This document shows, in pieces, positions 23,307 to 35,085 of a DNA stretch of 64,000 nucleotides. The notes under the pieces are model-generated. The model ran no database searches. It was given only the letters and a program-made list of their open reading frames with translations, and had not been told where the DNA came from. Both the position numbers and the translations under genes were made by a program. Source of the stretch: Solanum dulcamara (Eukaryota > Streptophyta > Magnoliopsida > Solanales > Solanaceae); assembly GCF_947179165.1 (NCBI RefSeq), contig NC_077248.1:14101256-14165255 (forward strand), read 5' to 3'. Numbering within the stretch: the stretch's first letter is position 1; each line of letters starts with the position of its first letter.

Positions 23307-25718
23307 TATAACACCCCCTAAAAAAACCCTAAAAACGTTATATATGATGTTTCAATTCTCGATGAAAATGATATAATTTTTATATTTTGGGAATAACTTT
23401 TCACAGGATGGTACAAATTAGGTAACTCAAATTTTTGCATAACCCCAACATCATTACCTACAACTTTTGTGAAACCATACTTTAAGTTTCGGAGGTTAAG
23501 TAGGTCAAATAAATTAATTGTTGCAAGACATGGTGTTGTGATGAAATGGAGTGTTTGTAGAAGAAATATCATATCTCACTGTACGATGCTTCAAATTGGT
23601 TGATTATTCAACGACATGGAAAGTAGACTTCTAGAGAAACAATTCATATGAAAACACCAGATCATAATGAGGAAGTTATCTTGTTAAGTGTAGCTCCAAA
23701 AAAGGGTATTCTGTTAAAAGAAGGTTCATTTCACCAACCATGGAAAGATCTAGATCCATTTGACATCACTCATGACATCAATAGTCCTCCATTTGACATC
23801 ACCCATGACATCATAATCTTCCATTAAATTTTTAAATTTTTCTTTATAATTATTTTAATTATTATTAGGTTTCTCCTTCACACCTATAAATACCCACCTT
23901 ATTTCATCATTTTGTTCATTAAGCTTTCTCAAGAAACTCTTCTCTTTATACATTCATTTACTCATTCTCAAAATATAATTTTAGTTCTTAGTAGTTTATA
24001 AATACTATTCTGGTGATTCATATACTCCGGGTAGTACACAAAATGCTCCAACAAGGAAAAAAGGCTAGGATTCAAGAGTATTCATTAAGTCCTTCGATTC
24101 TGAGTAACTCTTCGAATTCCAGGTATGTAAGGTTTCAATGAGAGTATTCATTCCACTCTCATGTCTAAAGTATTTTGATTATATGATAAATTATGTTTAT
24201 TTTCTTTAAGCTTTACTCTAAATTATGTGGATGTTTATCCATGGGTTTTTCTACCCATGTAGTTCAAAACTATTTTTCCTCCGCTTTAAACGTTTTCCCC
24301 GCCTGTTAGGGGTAGGTATAAACCTGCATTCATCTTCTTCGATCTTTTCAACTAAATCTCTTGATTTCAAGTAAGATTTTCTTATGGGTAATTCTTATTT
24401 CTACTTAATAGCATGAATCATGGTTAAACTAATGATTATTAATCTATTTTGATGCAAAATAATTTCATATGTATGAATTGATGGTTTGAAATTATTTTCT
24501 CTATTTATCTCTTTAAAGATTCTTGAAATTCATGGTGGGTTGTTTAAATCATGATTTTTTTATTGATAAATTTCAAAGTATTTATACATAATTTCATTTT
24601 CATACATGCTTGAAAGTTGAAGTGATTTTGAACCCACCTAGTTTTACTATGTTTTCAATGAAGTTTGACTTGAAAACTTTGACTTCAAATAAATGTTTAT
24701 GAAAGCAATATCTATTATAAAAAGGGAGTCTTATGAAATGAAAGAATGATGAAATGATATAAATGATAAATTCTTTATGCAAAAAGGATAATTCTTGCAT
24801 ATTTGAATTACCAAAGGTTTTAATGAGCTATTCTATCGAATATGATGTTTTGAATTCTCAAGCTATATGTTATGACTATTTTGAAGTATTAAACTATTCC
24901 GTGGGATTGACTTAGCACCGAATGGGTTATTGAGGTGGGATTCGATAAGGGAATCCTAGTAGCAACCATTTGTCTCATTAACTATGTGCCAACATAGGAG
25001 CCCTTGTAGGCTTAGGCTAATGGATCCATGAAATCCCTTAAAGTTAAAGTTAAAGAAATGAATGGAGTTGACGGAGTTCTACCCAGCAAGTAGTCTCACC
25101 GGCCAACATAGGGGGTTATGTTGGATTCCATGTAATAGCTCGCATGTTCTTAAATGTCGGTTATGGTCATTTTCCCACAAAATGAATATTTTAAAGGATA
25201 TCTATATGATTGATTATGCATGCATTGCATTATGTTTCATATTACATAAATGTTTTAATGTTTCCTTAATGTTCATGCATGCTTACATACTTAGTACATT
25301 CAAAGTACTAACGCATACTCTTTTTCCTACATGATATCACCATGTAGGGACCGGTGCTCCTCCACGTGGCTAATTGAGGTTTTATTTGAAGACTACTTTT
25401 GGTGAGTTCCCATGTTCTGGGAACAATACTCCTTTATCTTTCTAGCTTATGATATGTTGAGATCTTTAGACACTTACTATGGCATTTCTTTCTATTGTGA
25501 TTGAGGGTGAGCTAGGGACTTGTCTTAACCCTGTTAAATCTAAAAGTTAGAGGTATTGTTGGACATAAGTAAGTTGAAGATCTACTATTATGACTTCTTC
25601 TTGTTTATTTATTGTCATTACCTATGAAAGACTAAAAGAATTTTAAGAGTCTTGTTTGAGGTACTTTTGGATTTCGCATTCACCATTCACGTCTAGGCCA
25701 TAGGCTTGCATCGTGACA
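23307..25718 (+). repeat. Solo LTR of a Ty3/gypsy element inside the envelope-like ORF
   Basis: It begins TATAACACCCCC (the normal TGTAACACCCC with one change) and ends CATCGTGACA. It is flanked by perfect 5-bp target duplications TGTCA at 23302-23306 and 25719-25723. No PBS, gag or pol is present, so it is an LTR left after LTR-LTR recombination. It is 2412 bp long. Its 3' part resembles the reversed LTR at 29790-32026 (shared TGTAATAGCTCGC and GTGAGCTAGG blocks). Confidence 0.92.
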
Positions 25719-25723
25719 TGTCA
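25719..25723. other. Target-site duplication, right copy (TGTCA)
   Basis: Identical to 23302-23306. After it the envelope-like sequence resumes. Confidence 0.9.
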
Positions 25724-25904
25724 TTTGGAGGAGAGGATGAAGGAGATGTTTATATGCATGAGTTGATCAAAATTTGGCTAGAAGAGTGAGCAATTTCAGT
25801 TTCTGGTGTAGGGTTATTCATCGGAATTTAAGAATAAGTATTAGGTTCAGACATGTGAGGTTTCCCTGAGGAGGATGTATCAACAGACATACTTGGAATG
25901 AGAA

Positions 25905-26300
25905 AAGAGAAAAAGGAAAATTGTTTTGTTTTTCTAGGGTTTGGACTTGAAGATTTTGATTTGAAGAAGAAAGAGAGAGAGAAAGAGAGAGAGAAAACTA
26001 GAGTAGAATGAACAAGAATTTGAACAAGGTGGGGGTTATAATAAGAATGAAGAGAGGTGTCTGGTCCCTATGGGTAGCGTCTCTTGGGTGACCAGTTTGA
26101 AAAGACAGTGGATTAGAAAAAGGGTTAGTGACACATGGCAGTTTTACTAATTCTAGAAAGTAATTCAAAATTAGTATAGAGAATGCTAACTTGTGAGTAC
26201 GGACCTGGTCCTTCTCAAGTTTTGAATGTCGATTGTTTAGATCTGTCCTGCCATTTGTCATTTACTTCCCTTCATTTGATAAATCATGGGTGTATACATA
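25905..26300 (-). promoter_or_regulatory. Leader-like sequence before the envelope-like ORF
   Basis: Between the pol end and the ATG at 25890 the minus strand has a pyrimidine-rich run of CT repeats (about 25970-26000) and an AACCCTAG motif. These look like the 5' untranslated leader of a plant gene. It could serve expression of the downstream ORF from its own transcript or by splicing. This is inference from base composition only. Confidence 0.35.
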
Positions 26301-26403
26301 CACAGGTATAAAACTAAATTTTGACCCCTTGTGTATAATAAAAGTATGGATACATGTGCCCTGAATCTAGCCAATAAAGGGAGTGATTAGATCACTTAGT
26401 TGG

Positions 26404-26760
26404 TCAGTTTGGTTTGATCATTCCAAGATTTAAGCGATTCTTTTCAAACTGATCTCTGCTCAAAGCCTTTGTGAAGATATTAGTAATCTGATCTTTCATT
26501 TTGCAAAACTCCACACATATATTCCCTTTCTCGACATTATCTCTTAGAAAATGATGTCTCATATCGATATGATTTGTTCTCTTATGTTGGAATGGATTCT
26601 TGGCTATGTTAAGAGAACTTGTATTTTCACACATCAATGGAATGGTATCAGTTAATACTCTAAAGTCCTCTAACTGTTGTTTGATCCATAATAATTAAGC
26701 ACAGCAAGAGACCGCTGCAACATTCTCAGCTTCTGCTGTGGATAGAGCAACTGAGTTTTG
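26404..26760 (-). pseudogene. Copia RNase H, C-terminal part
   Basis: The open stretch 26404-26637 has CENTSSLNIAKNPFQHKRTN, HIDMRHHFLRD and a DIFTKAL-like end (NIFTKALSRDQF), the closing motifs of copia RNase H. Upstream sequence to about 26760 includes the AEYVA-type region with a stop. It is in a different frame from the RT block. Confidence 0.85.
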
Positions 26761-26772
26761 TTTCTTAGTTCC

Positions 26773-27720
26773 CTAAGAGTTCAAGGAGGATCCTAGAAAG
26801 TGAGTCATTTCTGATGTACTTTTCTTATCAACTAGGTACCCTACGTAATCTGCATCAGCATATCCTACCAAGTTGAAAGAATCTCTAGACGGATAGTACA
26901 TGACTAAGTCCTTAGTTACTTTTAAGTACCTTAGTATCCTCTTTGCAGACTTCAGATGGGATTCTTTCGGACAGGCCTGAAACCTTGCACACATTGCCAC
27001 ACTAAGTATAATATCTGGCCTACTAGTTGTCAGATATAATAAAGACCCAATAATTCCTCTGTACATGGTTTTATTAATTGCAAGACCAGTTTCATTAGCA
27101 TCGAGTTTTGAGTTGGTTCCCATAGGAGTATCAATTAGCTTTGATTCTGTCATGTGGAAACTCTTCACGAGATCTTTGATGTACTTCTCTTGGCATATAA
27201 AAGTACTATGTGGTGATTGCTTTATTTTCAACCCCAAAAAGAAAGTTAATTCCCCCATCATGCTCATTTCAAATTCACTCGACATGAGGGTAGCAAAGTC
27301 CTTGCACAAAGAACTTGAGGTAGCTCCGAATATGATATCATCCATATAGATTTGAACTATCCACGGATCTCTTTCTCTTGCCTTCAAGAAGAGTGTGTTA
27401 TCAATCTTCCCTCTTTTGAATCTATTGTCAAGTAGAAATTTTGACAACGTTTTATACCAGGCCCTGGGCCTATTTTAGTCCATAAAGTGTTTTATCAAGC
27501 TTGAGCACATGATTTGCCTGATCAACATCTTCAAATCCAGGAGGTTGTATGACATATACTTCTTCTTTCAAGAGCCCATTCAATAATGCACTCTTGACAT
27601 CCATCTGAAACAACATGAATTCTATAAAAGTAGCAAATGCAATCAAAATTCTAATTGCCTCCATTCGGGCAACAGCAGCAAATATTTTATCATAGTCGAT
27701 CCCTTCTTCTTGATTGTATC
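26773..27720 (-). pseudogene. Copia reverse transcriptase, frameshifted
   Basis: 27470-27664 encodes the early RT part (FQMDVKSALLNGLLKEEVYV, QPPGFED, LYGLK). A stop and a single-base loss near 27455-27470 then shift the frame. 26773-27447 encodes the palm with the catalytic YMDDIIFG, the FFLGLKIKQ strand, RPDIILSVAMCARFQ and the start of RNase H (VGYADADYVGYLVDKKST). The YXDD pair is intact, but the frame is not. Confidence 0.88.
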
Positions 27721-27957
27721 TCTAAACTACTAACCTTAATTTGTTCCTAGTTATCACTCAATTTTCATCCGTCTTATTTTTGTACACCCATCTGGTTTCT
27801 ATAATGGTTCTGTCAGAGGGATGAGGGACCAGGTGCCATACTTTGCTTCTTTTAAATTGATGAAGTTCTTCTTGCATGTAGTTTACCTAATTTGCATCCT
27901 TCAGTGCTTCATTCACATTTTTGGGCTCTATGGTAGATAGAATTGCTGAAAAAGCCA

Positions 27958-29514
27958 CTAGATTTCTAGTCTTAGATCTGATATGTATTCCAGAATCCAA
28001 TGATGAGACAAGATTATCCAAGGGATGAGAGGACCGATGCTTCCACCCTGGATGATTTTGTGGCTGTTGATCAGTAGCAGCATTTGTCCCTTCGTCATCA
28101 GACAAAGTCCCTTCAAGTTGGGCTTGACTATTCTCCCCAGTGTTTGTGGGCTGAACTGGTTCCTTTTCTCCTTGAGTTGAACTAGATCCCTCATCTGGTT
28201 CCTTGACTTCATTGGTCTTATAATTATTTTCAGTATCATGAGCTTGGGCTTCATCATTTGCAACAACATTGTCTCTCTGAATCTAAAAAAGCTCTCCAAT
28301 CTAGAATCATCTTTATCTCTAAGATTCTCTATTTTTCCAGCTTCGTCAAAAATAATATGGACATTTTCTTCAATGCACAATGTCCTCTTGTTGTACACTC
28401 TGTAGGCTTTGCTGGAAGAAGAGTAACCAACAAATATCCCTTTATTACTTTTGGGATCAAATTCACCCAGATCATCCTTCCCATTGTTTAGCACAAAGAA
28501 CTTGCACCCAAAAGCCCTAAGATAACTTAGCTTAGGCTTTCGATTGTTCAGCAATTCATATGGAGTTTTATTGAGTATTGACCTGATCATGTATCGATTG
28601 ATTACATATCAAGCAGTGTTCACTGCTTCAGCCCAGAAATTCTCTAGAAGTTCAGAATCTATCAGCATAGTTCTTGTAATATCAACCAGGGTCCTATTCT
28701 TTCTTTCAACGACTCCATTTTGTTATGGAGCCCTAGGTGCTGAGAAGTTGTGATGTATACCCTATTTTGCATAGAAGCTTTTGACCCTTGCATTTTCAAA
28801 CTCTGCTTCATGATCTGACCTGATCATTGATATCTTGTTATTTATTTTAGTTTGGATCATTTTTGCAAATGTTATCAATACATCAGCAGTCTCATTCTTG
28901 GCTTGTAGGAACATTGTCCAGGTGAACCTTGAGAAATCATCAACAATGACAAATATGTACTCCTTCCCTCCTCGACTTTATATCTTGAATGGTCCACATA
29001 TATTCGTGTGTATGAGTTTAAGAGGTCTAGTGGTGCTTACCTCTTTTTTTGTTTAAAGGAGGTCCTGGTTTGCTTCCCTTTGATGCATGTATCACATACT
29101 CCGTTGTCTACAAAGTTTACCTTTGGAAGCCCGCGAACCAGGTCCCTTATTACAAATTTATTCAATAAGGATGAACTAACGTGCCCCAGCCTCTTGTGCC
29201 ACAACTCTGTACTTTCATCTTGAACTCTAAGACATACATATTAAATTGTCTCTTTGAGTAGAGTTCAAATCAACCACATACATGTTCTTGCATCGTTTTG
29301 CAGTTAAGATTACTTCCTGCAATGAAAAATTTGTGACAATACATTTTTTAGACAAAAATCTAACTTCATTTTCTTTATCACAGAGTTGAGACACGCTGAG
29401 CAAGCTATACTTTAACCCATTCACATAGTACACATCTTCGATTGAATGCTCCAGTGATTTTCTAATTCTTCCAATGCCAAGAATATAACCCTTTTTTCCA
29501 TTTCCAAATGACAC
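27958..29514 (-). pseudogene. Copia GAG-pre-integrase and integrase, with stops
   Basis: 29227-29514 is the GAG-pre-integrase segment (YYVNGLKYSLLSVSQLCDKE). It continues through the zinc-binding H-H-C-C region (LWHKRLGHVSS, CDTCIKGKQ) at about 29080-29215. The integrase core follows at about 28600-29050, broken by stops. 27958-28590 is its C-terminal part with KTPYELLNNRKPKLSYLRAF and GIFVGYSSSSKAYRVYN. Order and spacing are normal for copia pol. Confidence 0.82.
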
Positions 29515-29790
29515 ACTTCCACGCCTTGAGAGAGAGGAAATTTTCAGTCCTTCTAGTCATATGCTTTGAGCAACTACTAACCATAAACCAGCACTGACTG
29601 CTTCCTCCGGACTTTCCCTGCACGAAAGTTACTGATTAGGTTTGGGACCCATCTAAGTTTGAGCTCCTAATATGCAGATAGTGGTGTAATTAAAGCTTTT
29701 CTAGTCAAGTAAGGGGGCATCAGCTTTCTCATTTTTATGTTGGGACCATGTGCCTTTTTCTGATTGTCTTTATGCTGAAAGTAATTGAGA
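29515..29790 (-). pseudogene. Copia protease/gag border remnant
   Basis: A CSKHMT segment at about 29555-29575 corresponds to the protease active-site neighbourhood (normally DSGCSKHM). Here the Asp and Gly positions read Val and Ser, so the site is lost. Sequence identity fades toward 29790, where gypsy LTR sequence begins. Confidence 0.5.
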
Positions 29791-32026
29791 AGAGCCAAGC
29801 CCCGACACAGCGATGGGAATGCGAGGGACCCCATCCATAATCCATATTAGCATACATTGCATACATAAGGTAAAGAATACGATAAGGAAAAGTGGAAGTA
29901 ATAATCTCAAAGGGTATGAGACTAAGGGATAAAATCAACCAATCAACGCCCGTATGGACTACACCACATTATCATCTAAACATGCCTCTAGTTTAAACCC
30001 TTGACGAGGGCTTAGGACAAGCCCCTAGCTCACTCTAACAATAGAAGAAAGTGAAGACAATAGTAAACATGAATAAAAGTCTTGTCCTCGATAGAATGAG
30101 GACTCACCAACTTCTTTAAAATCTAAAAAAATCTCTAGTCACGAGTAGGATGATCGCGAGCATCATCCGACCCTACATTATGAGACAATATAGGCAAAAT
30201 ATACGCTAGTATGTTTGAATGTACTAAGTATGTGAGGTATGCATGAACAAGTAAAATAACGTAACCAATATTCCAAAATATACATGACCAATCATAATAA
30301 ACATGAGTAAAGCTTAAAAGCAATTTAAATCATAAGAAACTCTTGGTCAATGCATATCATAAAACTTTATATAAACTCATAACTTGACATCTCATAACTT
30401 TAACTCCAACTTGTGTGGGATAGGACCTTTCACTGATAACTAAGAACAAGCGAGCTATTACATAAAATCTGATGACTTCTATATCGAGACAGGTCGATGA
30501 CTCCTGCATCAAAACAGGGGAGGCTACCTTGCCAGGGCATACTCCAAAAGTAACTCAACTATGCTATATGTGGATCCACTAGCTAGGACATGAAGGCAAC
30601 CTACATGGACAACGTATTTTGGGACTTTAGATTGCTACTAGGATTCCTTAAGGTAGCGAATTGTGTTACTGGACCGAACTCCACCTATAAGCCCTCTCGG
30701 TGCTTAGTCAACATCCCAACGAAAACTCATAAACATAGTCATAACATAGTAGGGAAAGATAGTAATTGCCTATCAATCTATTTTTAAAACATATTAGGAA
30801 TAACTCATTTACTTGGTGATTCATAAGAATCAATAATTTTTGTGAGAATTGTCATTATCACCATCTTTAAACATCTTTTGATCTTAACTCTAATCATCAT
30901 AACTTTAACTATAGAATCATAAATCTCAACTTTAACTCATATAAAACTTTCATTGAAAATCATTTAACTCATGATCAACTAATAAACTCATCTTAACTTC
31001 AGAATCATAGCTTGAAAATATAGCTTTATGCATGAGCATCTATAATTCAACTTGAAACCATGCAATTCATATGAGAAGGTGCATATAAAGATCATTGATA
31101 ACATTTAAAAATAAAATCAAACCAACCCAATGTAATTCATCAAAACTAGGGTTCATAATCAATTAAAAATTGAATGAAAACTTGAGCAATCTTTGAGACT
31201 TCATGGGTGAAAAAGCCCATGAATCAATCCCCACATACCTTGGTTGAATTCACTAAGAATTGAAGAAGAATTCTTGTAGAAATCTGAAAATCCTAGCTTT
31301 AGCTTGAAGAGGAAACCTTGAGAGACTTTATTCTTTCCTTAGAAGTTTTTAGGAGAATGAATTGAATAGCAGGGGAATTTGAAGGATTGAATATTTATAG
31401 ACTTTGAACTTGGCCATAAAAGGTCTACGTTCATTGAACTAAACTTGGGAAAAGACACAATTGTCCTTTATTAAAATATAAAAGTTGACCCTACAGATCC
31501 TCTTTTACGGGTCGTCTATGTATTGACAAGTTGTATAAACGACTCATCCTGTAGGTCTAAGAAAAGTATTAAAAATCAAGTCTCTAAAGTTTGAGAACGG
31601 GAAAGGTTTACGGCCCGTCATCTTGTCTATGGTTCGTTCTGTTGGCTCGTCCTCCAAGTCCAAAAAACCTATAAATTACAAATCTCTAAAGTTTTGTGAC
31701 GGGTGATTCTTACGACCCGTCATAGCTTCTACGAGCCATCATGTCAAGTCGAAGACTTGACCTTGAGGGACTTTTGGAACTTAGCCTCAGAACTCTTCTT
31801 ACGAGTTATGTCTATGGATTGTCTAAGTGAGAAAGGATCATCAACATGAGTTGTAAGACCTCCCTTTTAGGTTGTTCATGACTACCAATAATGACTCCCT
31901 CTACAACTCGTTTCTACGGGTCATGTAAACTCCTACGACTTGTAGAGACAGTCGTAAACTTGGGTTCAGTGCAAGATTTGTGAATTTTCTCCTTGGTTCC
32001 GACTTTTCAACTTACGGGATTTTACA
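29790..32026 (-). repeat. Gypsy LTR, minus strand, replacing the 5' part of the Sirevirus
   Basis: On the minus strand it opens TGTAAAATCCCGTAAG at 32026. It contains blocks shared with the solo LTR at 23307-25718, such as TGTAATAGCTCGC and GTGAGCTAGG, so both belong to one gypsy group. On the high side it abuts Sirevirus LTR sequence exactly at 32027. On the low side it abuts Sirevirus pol sequence. No matching TSD was found, and the copia gag, PBS and part of the LTR are absent. The low edge is approximate. Confidence 0.65.
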
Positions 32027-32615
32027 GATACTAACCCTCTTCACCCCTTTACTTCCAACACCTCTATTACAAGACTTGAGCCTAAGCAATATCTCTATTG
32101 CACACTACACAACCACTTCTTAGTTAATGTAGACTTTTCTAGCTACTTCAAAGCTAAATCTAGCAATGAAGTTAAAGTGACACAATACGAGGAGAAATAA
32201 TCAATATTCCTTTATATCACAGAAACTAATTTTACAATATTACAGATAAGACTCAAACAACAAAGAAACAAGAAAAGATATCTCTTGAACGACTTTATTA
32301 GGTCCCGTGCTGCTTTGGTGAGGTTGTCTTTTTCTTGAGAAAACACACAGAGCCATCTTTTGATTGTTAGTTCTTAGAGAATCAAAATGTCAAGCAAACT
32401 TTGTTGTCCAAGGTTTGAGTATTAATGTTGGAGATACTCATCCTAGGTTTCTTATGATTGGTTGTTAGGTGTGCTGCCTCTACTGTTTCTACCAACCACA
32501 ACACAGGGTGGAAGCCTTATAGCTAGCCAGTCTGTTTGAAATTTTACTTACTCATGGGACTAGGTCTGTGTATCAGATCTCATAGTTTGTTAATCTTCAA
32601 AACTTTGAAATAACA
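32027..32615 (-). repeat. 5' LTR fragment of the Sirevirus-like element
   Basis: It matches 20262-20828 along its length, including CTTGAGCCTAAGCAAT and CTTTGTTGTCCAAGG, with scattered changes. It ends at TGTTATTTC (minus strand) at 32615. It is truncated at 32027 by the gypsy LTR. Confidence 0.85.
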
Positions 32616-34330
32616 CCTTCTTTAGGTGGTCATTTTTTCTTTCAGCATTTTCTTCTTTGTGTTCAAGAAGCTATCCTAGATAGAAGCTTTTGGGTTGTAT
32701 GTGGAGCTTGTAGACCCCGAGCAATGTTTTCAAGGGAATGGTTCCCTTCACTCCTGATTTTCCTTGGTATAACACACTTCTGCTTTTTATATCTTAACAA
32801 GCAAATCTTTTCATTCAGTCATAGGTCTTTTGTTTTCTTCTCTCTCAATGTGTTATTACATCATCAAAAGGAAAGAGTCTGGTCCATTAGTTGTAGGACT
32901 ATATATTCTTTTTCCATGTACTCTGCTGGTGTTACCTAGCAATGAGCTTTGCTACAGGCGAGTTGCGGGCATGGTTGAAGAGTGTTTTACCTAAGCACAA
33001 GCACCAATGGTATACCACTAGTGGGCCTATTTTACCTACGCACAACCACAAGCACTAGTGGTTTACCATTACCAAAATCACTGTACTCATTATAGTTTAA
33101 GTGATGAGGAAAAAAAAAGACTACACAAGCAAAGGTTGTGACCACTAGGACAACTGGGTTCATCCAGATTGGAGCAACTCTCAAAGTTCATTATGAAACA
33201 CTCCGTGTAATCAAAACTCATTCAAGGCTTTAAAAGAAATTCTTTGTAACTCAAGTGGACTGAACTAAGCACTACATTGGTGATCCGAACCATAATGAAA
33301 ACAACAATGTCAGTTGCTCTCTTCCACTTTTATTAATTATTATATTTGTTTACTCTTCTAATCTGCAGGAAAGTCGCTTGCATAAAGCGACAGTCGATTG
33401 GTATATTATCTTAGAAAAATAGATTAATTCACCCTCTTCTTGAATTTCACTATAATTAGAACAATAACTTATATAATAATGACATTATGAGTCTTTTGTA
33501 TTAAATTTGTAATTGGAATTGTAGAGTGTGTTTAGCTAAACTTATAAGTTGGTCAAATTAGCTTATAAATATTTTTGGCTTATTTATGTGTTTGGTAAAC
33601 ATCAAAATACCTATAAGTCAAAAGTCGTAAGTTGATTATACCCAACTTGTGGTTTTTTAGCTTATAAGTATTTTGTGTTTGATGAACCTTTTATGATTTC
33701 TGCCTTTACTATCTCTCTATTCTATTTTCACAATTCATCTTTTTAGAGGTTTTTCTACGGCGAACATTAGGGTGAATAAGGACATGTACAGAGCCAAGAC
33801 TTGAATAAAGACATTAGGTAGGGACTTTAAACCATTCTCATTTGTGATGGAGTTACCAAAAACTTGGCTATTTGTAAATAAATAGAGTCGTCACCTAATT
33901 TTTACGGAATTAGAAAATCATTTTTTTTGAAAAGGTATTTATGATACCCTTATTTTAAAAATCAAAGAATAGGTAAAGGGTCCGGCATTTTTCCGATGAA
34001 GGTGTTAGACATTTGGGAAAAATCCGTAAATGCAATTTACTGGCACATTTAAAATATTTTGTGGCTTAAAAAAGTGTAACTTATTTGTAAAGGAAATTTT
34101 GAAAGGACTTGCATGAAAGAAAATGTTGAGCACTTAATTATTTCTATTACTAATAAATTACTTGTGTGTAGAAGTGTTAAATGAATTGAGTTATAGCTCG
34201 CATTTTAGCTTATCTCATTTCAATTTTAGTTCATTTTAGCCTAAGTAATTTTTAAACAAATTTTATTTTATTTACTAACTCAACTCATTTTAACTCGTTC
34301 AAATTCACTTTTCTTCATTTAACACATGTA
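32616..34330. other. No gene seen; repeat remnants
   Basis: This is mixed non-coding DNA. At about 33530-33700 there are repeated TTATAAG(C/T) motifs in both directions, like the foldback element near 41600. At about 33830-34080 lies a copy of the dispersed GAGTCGTCACCTAATTTTTA module. No exon could be supported. Confidence 0.5.
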
Positions 34331-34338
34331 CTCACAAG

Positions 34339-35077
34339 TAGGGTTGTGCATTATTTGGATTAAATCGAAAAATCAAATCAAATTAAATTAAATTTTAATT
34401 TGGATTGTTTTTTTGATTTTTTGGTTTGATTTCGAATTAAAATGTACTTTTTTGGTTTTTTGGTTTGGCTTCGGATGTAGAAAAATAAAAACCAAAAAAA
34501 CCAAATTATTATTATATATATATATATATTATATTACTAATTACATATATAATATTTAGGTTAAAAATTAAAGTTATAATCAATCAATTTCATCCTCCTT
34601 TTCTTAGTTTGATGATTTTTATTAGGGTTAGTAATTTATCGTACTAGGACTAAGCATAATTCACCGGCCATTCTTATATCCCTAAATTATAGATATTAGG
34701 TTATAATATTTTTAAACTAGAGTTAATTTCATTGAAAGTTTCATTATGATTTAGTTTAGATTTTATGTTTGGAAATCTATTGGTATAATTTAAGTTATTT
34801 TATTTTAAAGTTTTACTTGTGACTTATATTAGAAAGTATATTTAAGAGATTTAATATTGTTACTTCTCCTTGTATGTAATTTTTATTATATTTAGCATGC
34901 AAATATAAATTTGATTATGCTATTAATTATTGACATAACCGAATAATCGAACCGAAAAAAACCGAACCAAAGCAATTTTTTTTGTTTAAATTGAATTACA
35001 CTTTTCCAAAATCGAAAATCAAAAAACCGAAATCAAATAACACAAAACCAAATCGAAAAATCGAATGCACATCCCTA
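34339..35077. mobile_element. hAT-type MITE / non-autonomous DNA transposon
   Basis: The terminal inverted repeats begin TAGGGTTGTGCAT and end ATGCACATCCCTA. They are flanked by perfect 8-bp duplications CTCACAAG (34331-34338 and 35078-35085). The 8-bp TSD and the TAGGG-type ends are those of hAT elements. The 739-bp interior is AT-rich, with poly-T/GGTTT blocks near the left end, complementary AACC blocks near the right end and a TA repeat near 34515. It has no transposase. Confidence 0.93.
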
Positions 35078-35085
35078 CTCACAAG

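Larger units (their letters stand above)
21294..25890 (-). pseudogene. Envelope-like ORF of the Sirevirus, split by a solo LTR
   Basis: The ORF starts at ATG 25890 (MSVDTSSSGKPHMSEP) after a CT-rich leader. It is interrupted by the solo LTR at 23307-25718 and continues in pieces: 22859-23290 (KMRGDRIRPRFSELKEKSP), 22384-22689 (basic, with RRRLRHRT), 21650-22102 (globular, MFHIFEEDLGAILGVLREGI), and 21294-21690 with a coiled-coil heptad pattern rich in Leu/Glu/Gln. The position between pol and PPT matches the env-like gene of Sireviruses, and a C-terminal coiled coil is common there. Stops near 25825 and 25750 and a frameshift near 21690 disable it. The product's role is unknown even in intact relatives, and I see no convincing membrane anchor. 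Confidence 0.6.
20070..32615 (-). mobile_element. Sirevirus-like Ty1/copia element with envelope-like ORF, internally disrupted
   Basis: LTR sequence at 20070-20828 is matched by 32027-32615. Reading the minus strand between them gives GAG-pre-integrase, integrase, RT, RNase H, then an extra envelope-like ORF, a PPT and the 3' LTR. An ORF after pol is the mark of Sireviruses among copia elements (family knowledge). The element is interrupted twice by gypsy LTRs (23307-25718 and about 29790-32026). The gag and PBS region is missing. Many frameshifts and stops are present. No TSD was recognised at its outer ends. Confidence 0.75.

Noticed and set aside
32724..32939. 71-codon plus-strand frame rich in Phe/Ser
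   Set aside because: T-rich DNA gives such frames. There is no domain, no splice partner and no match to neighbouring elements.
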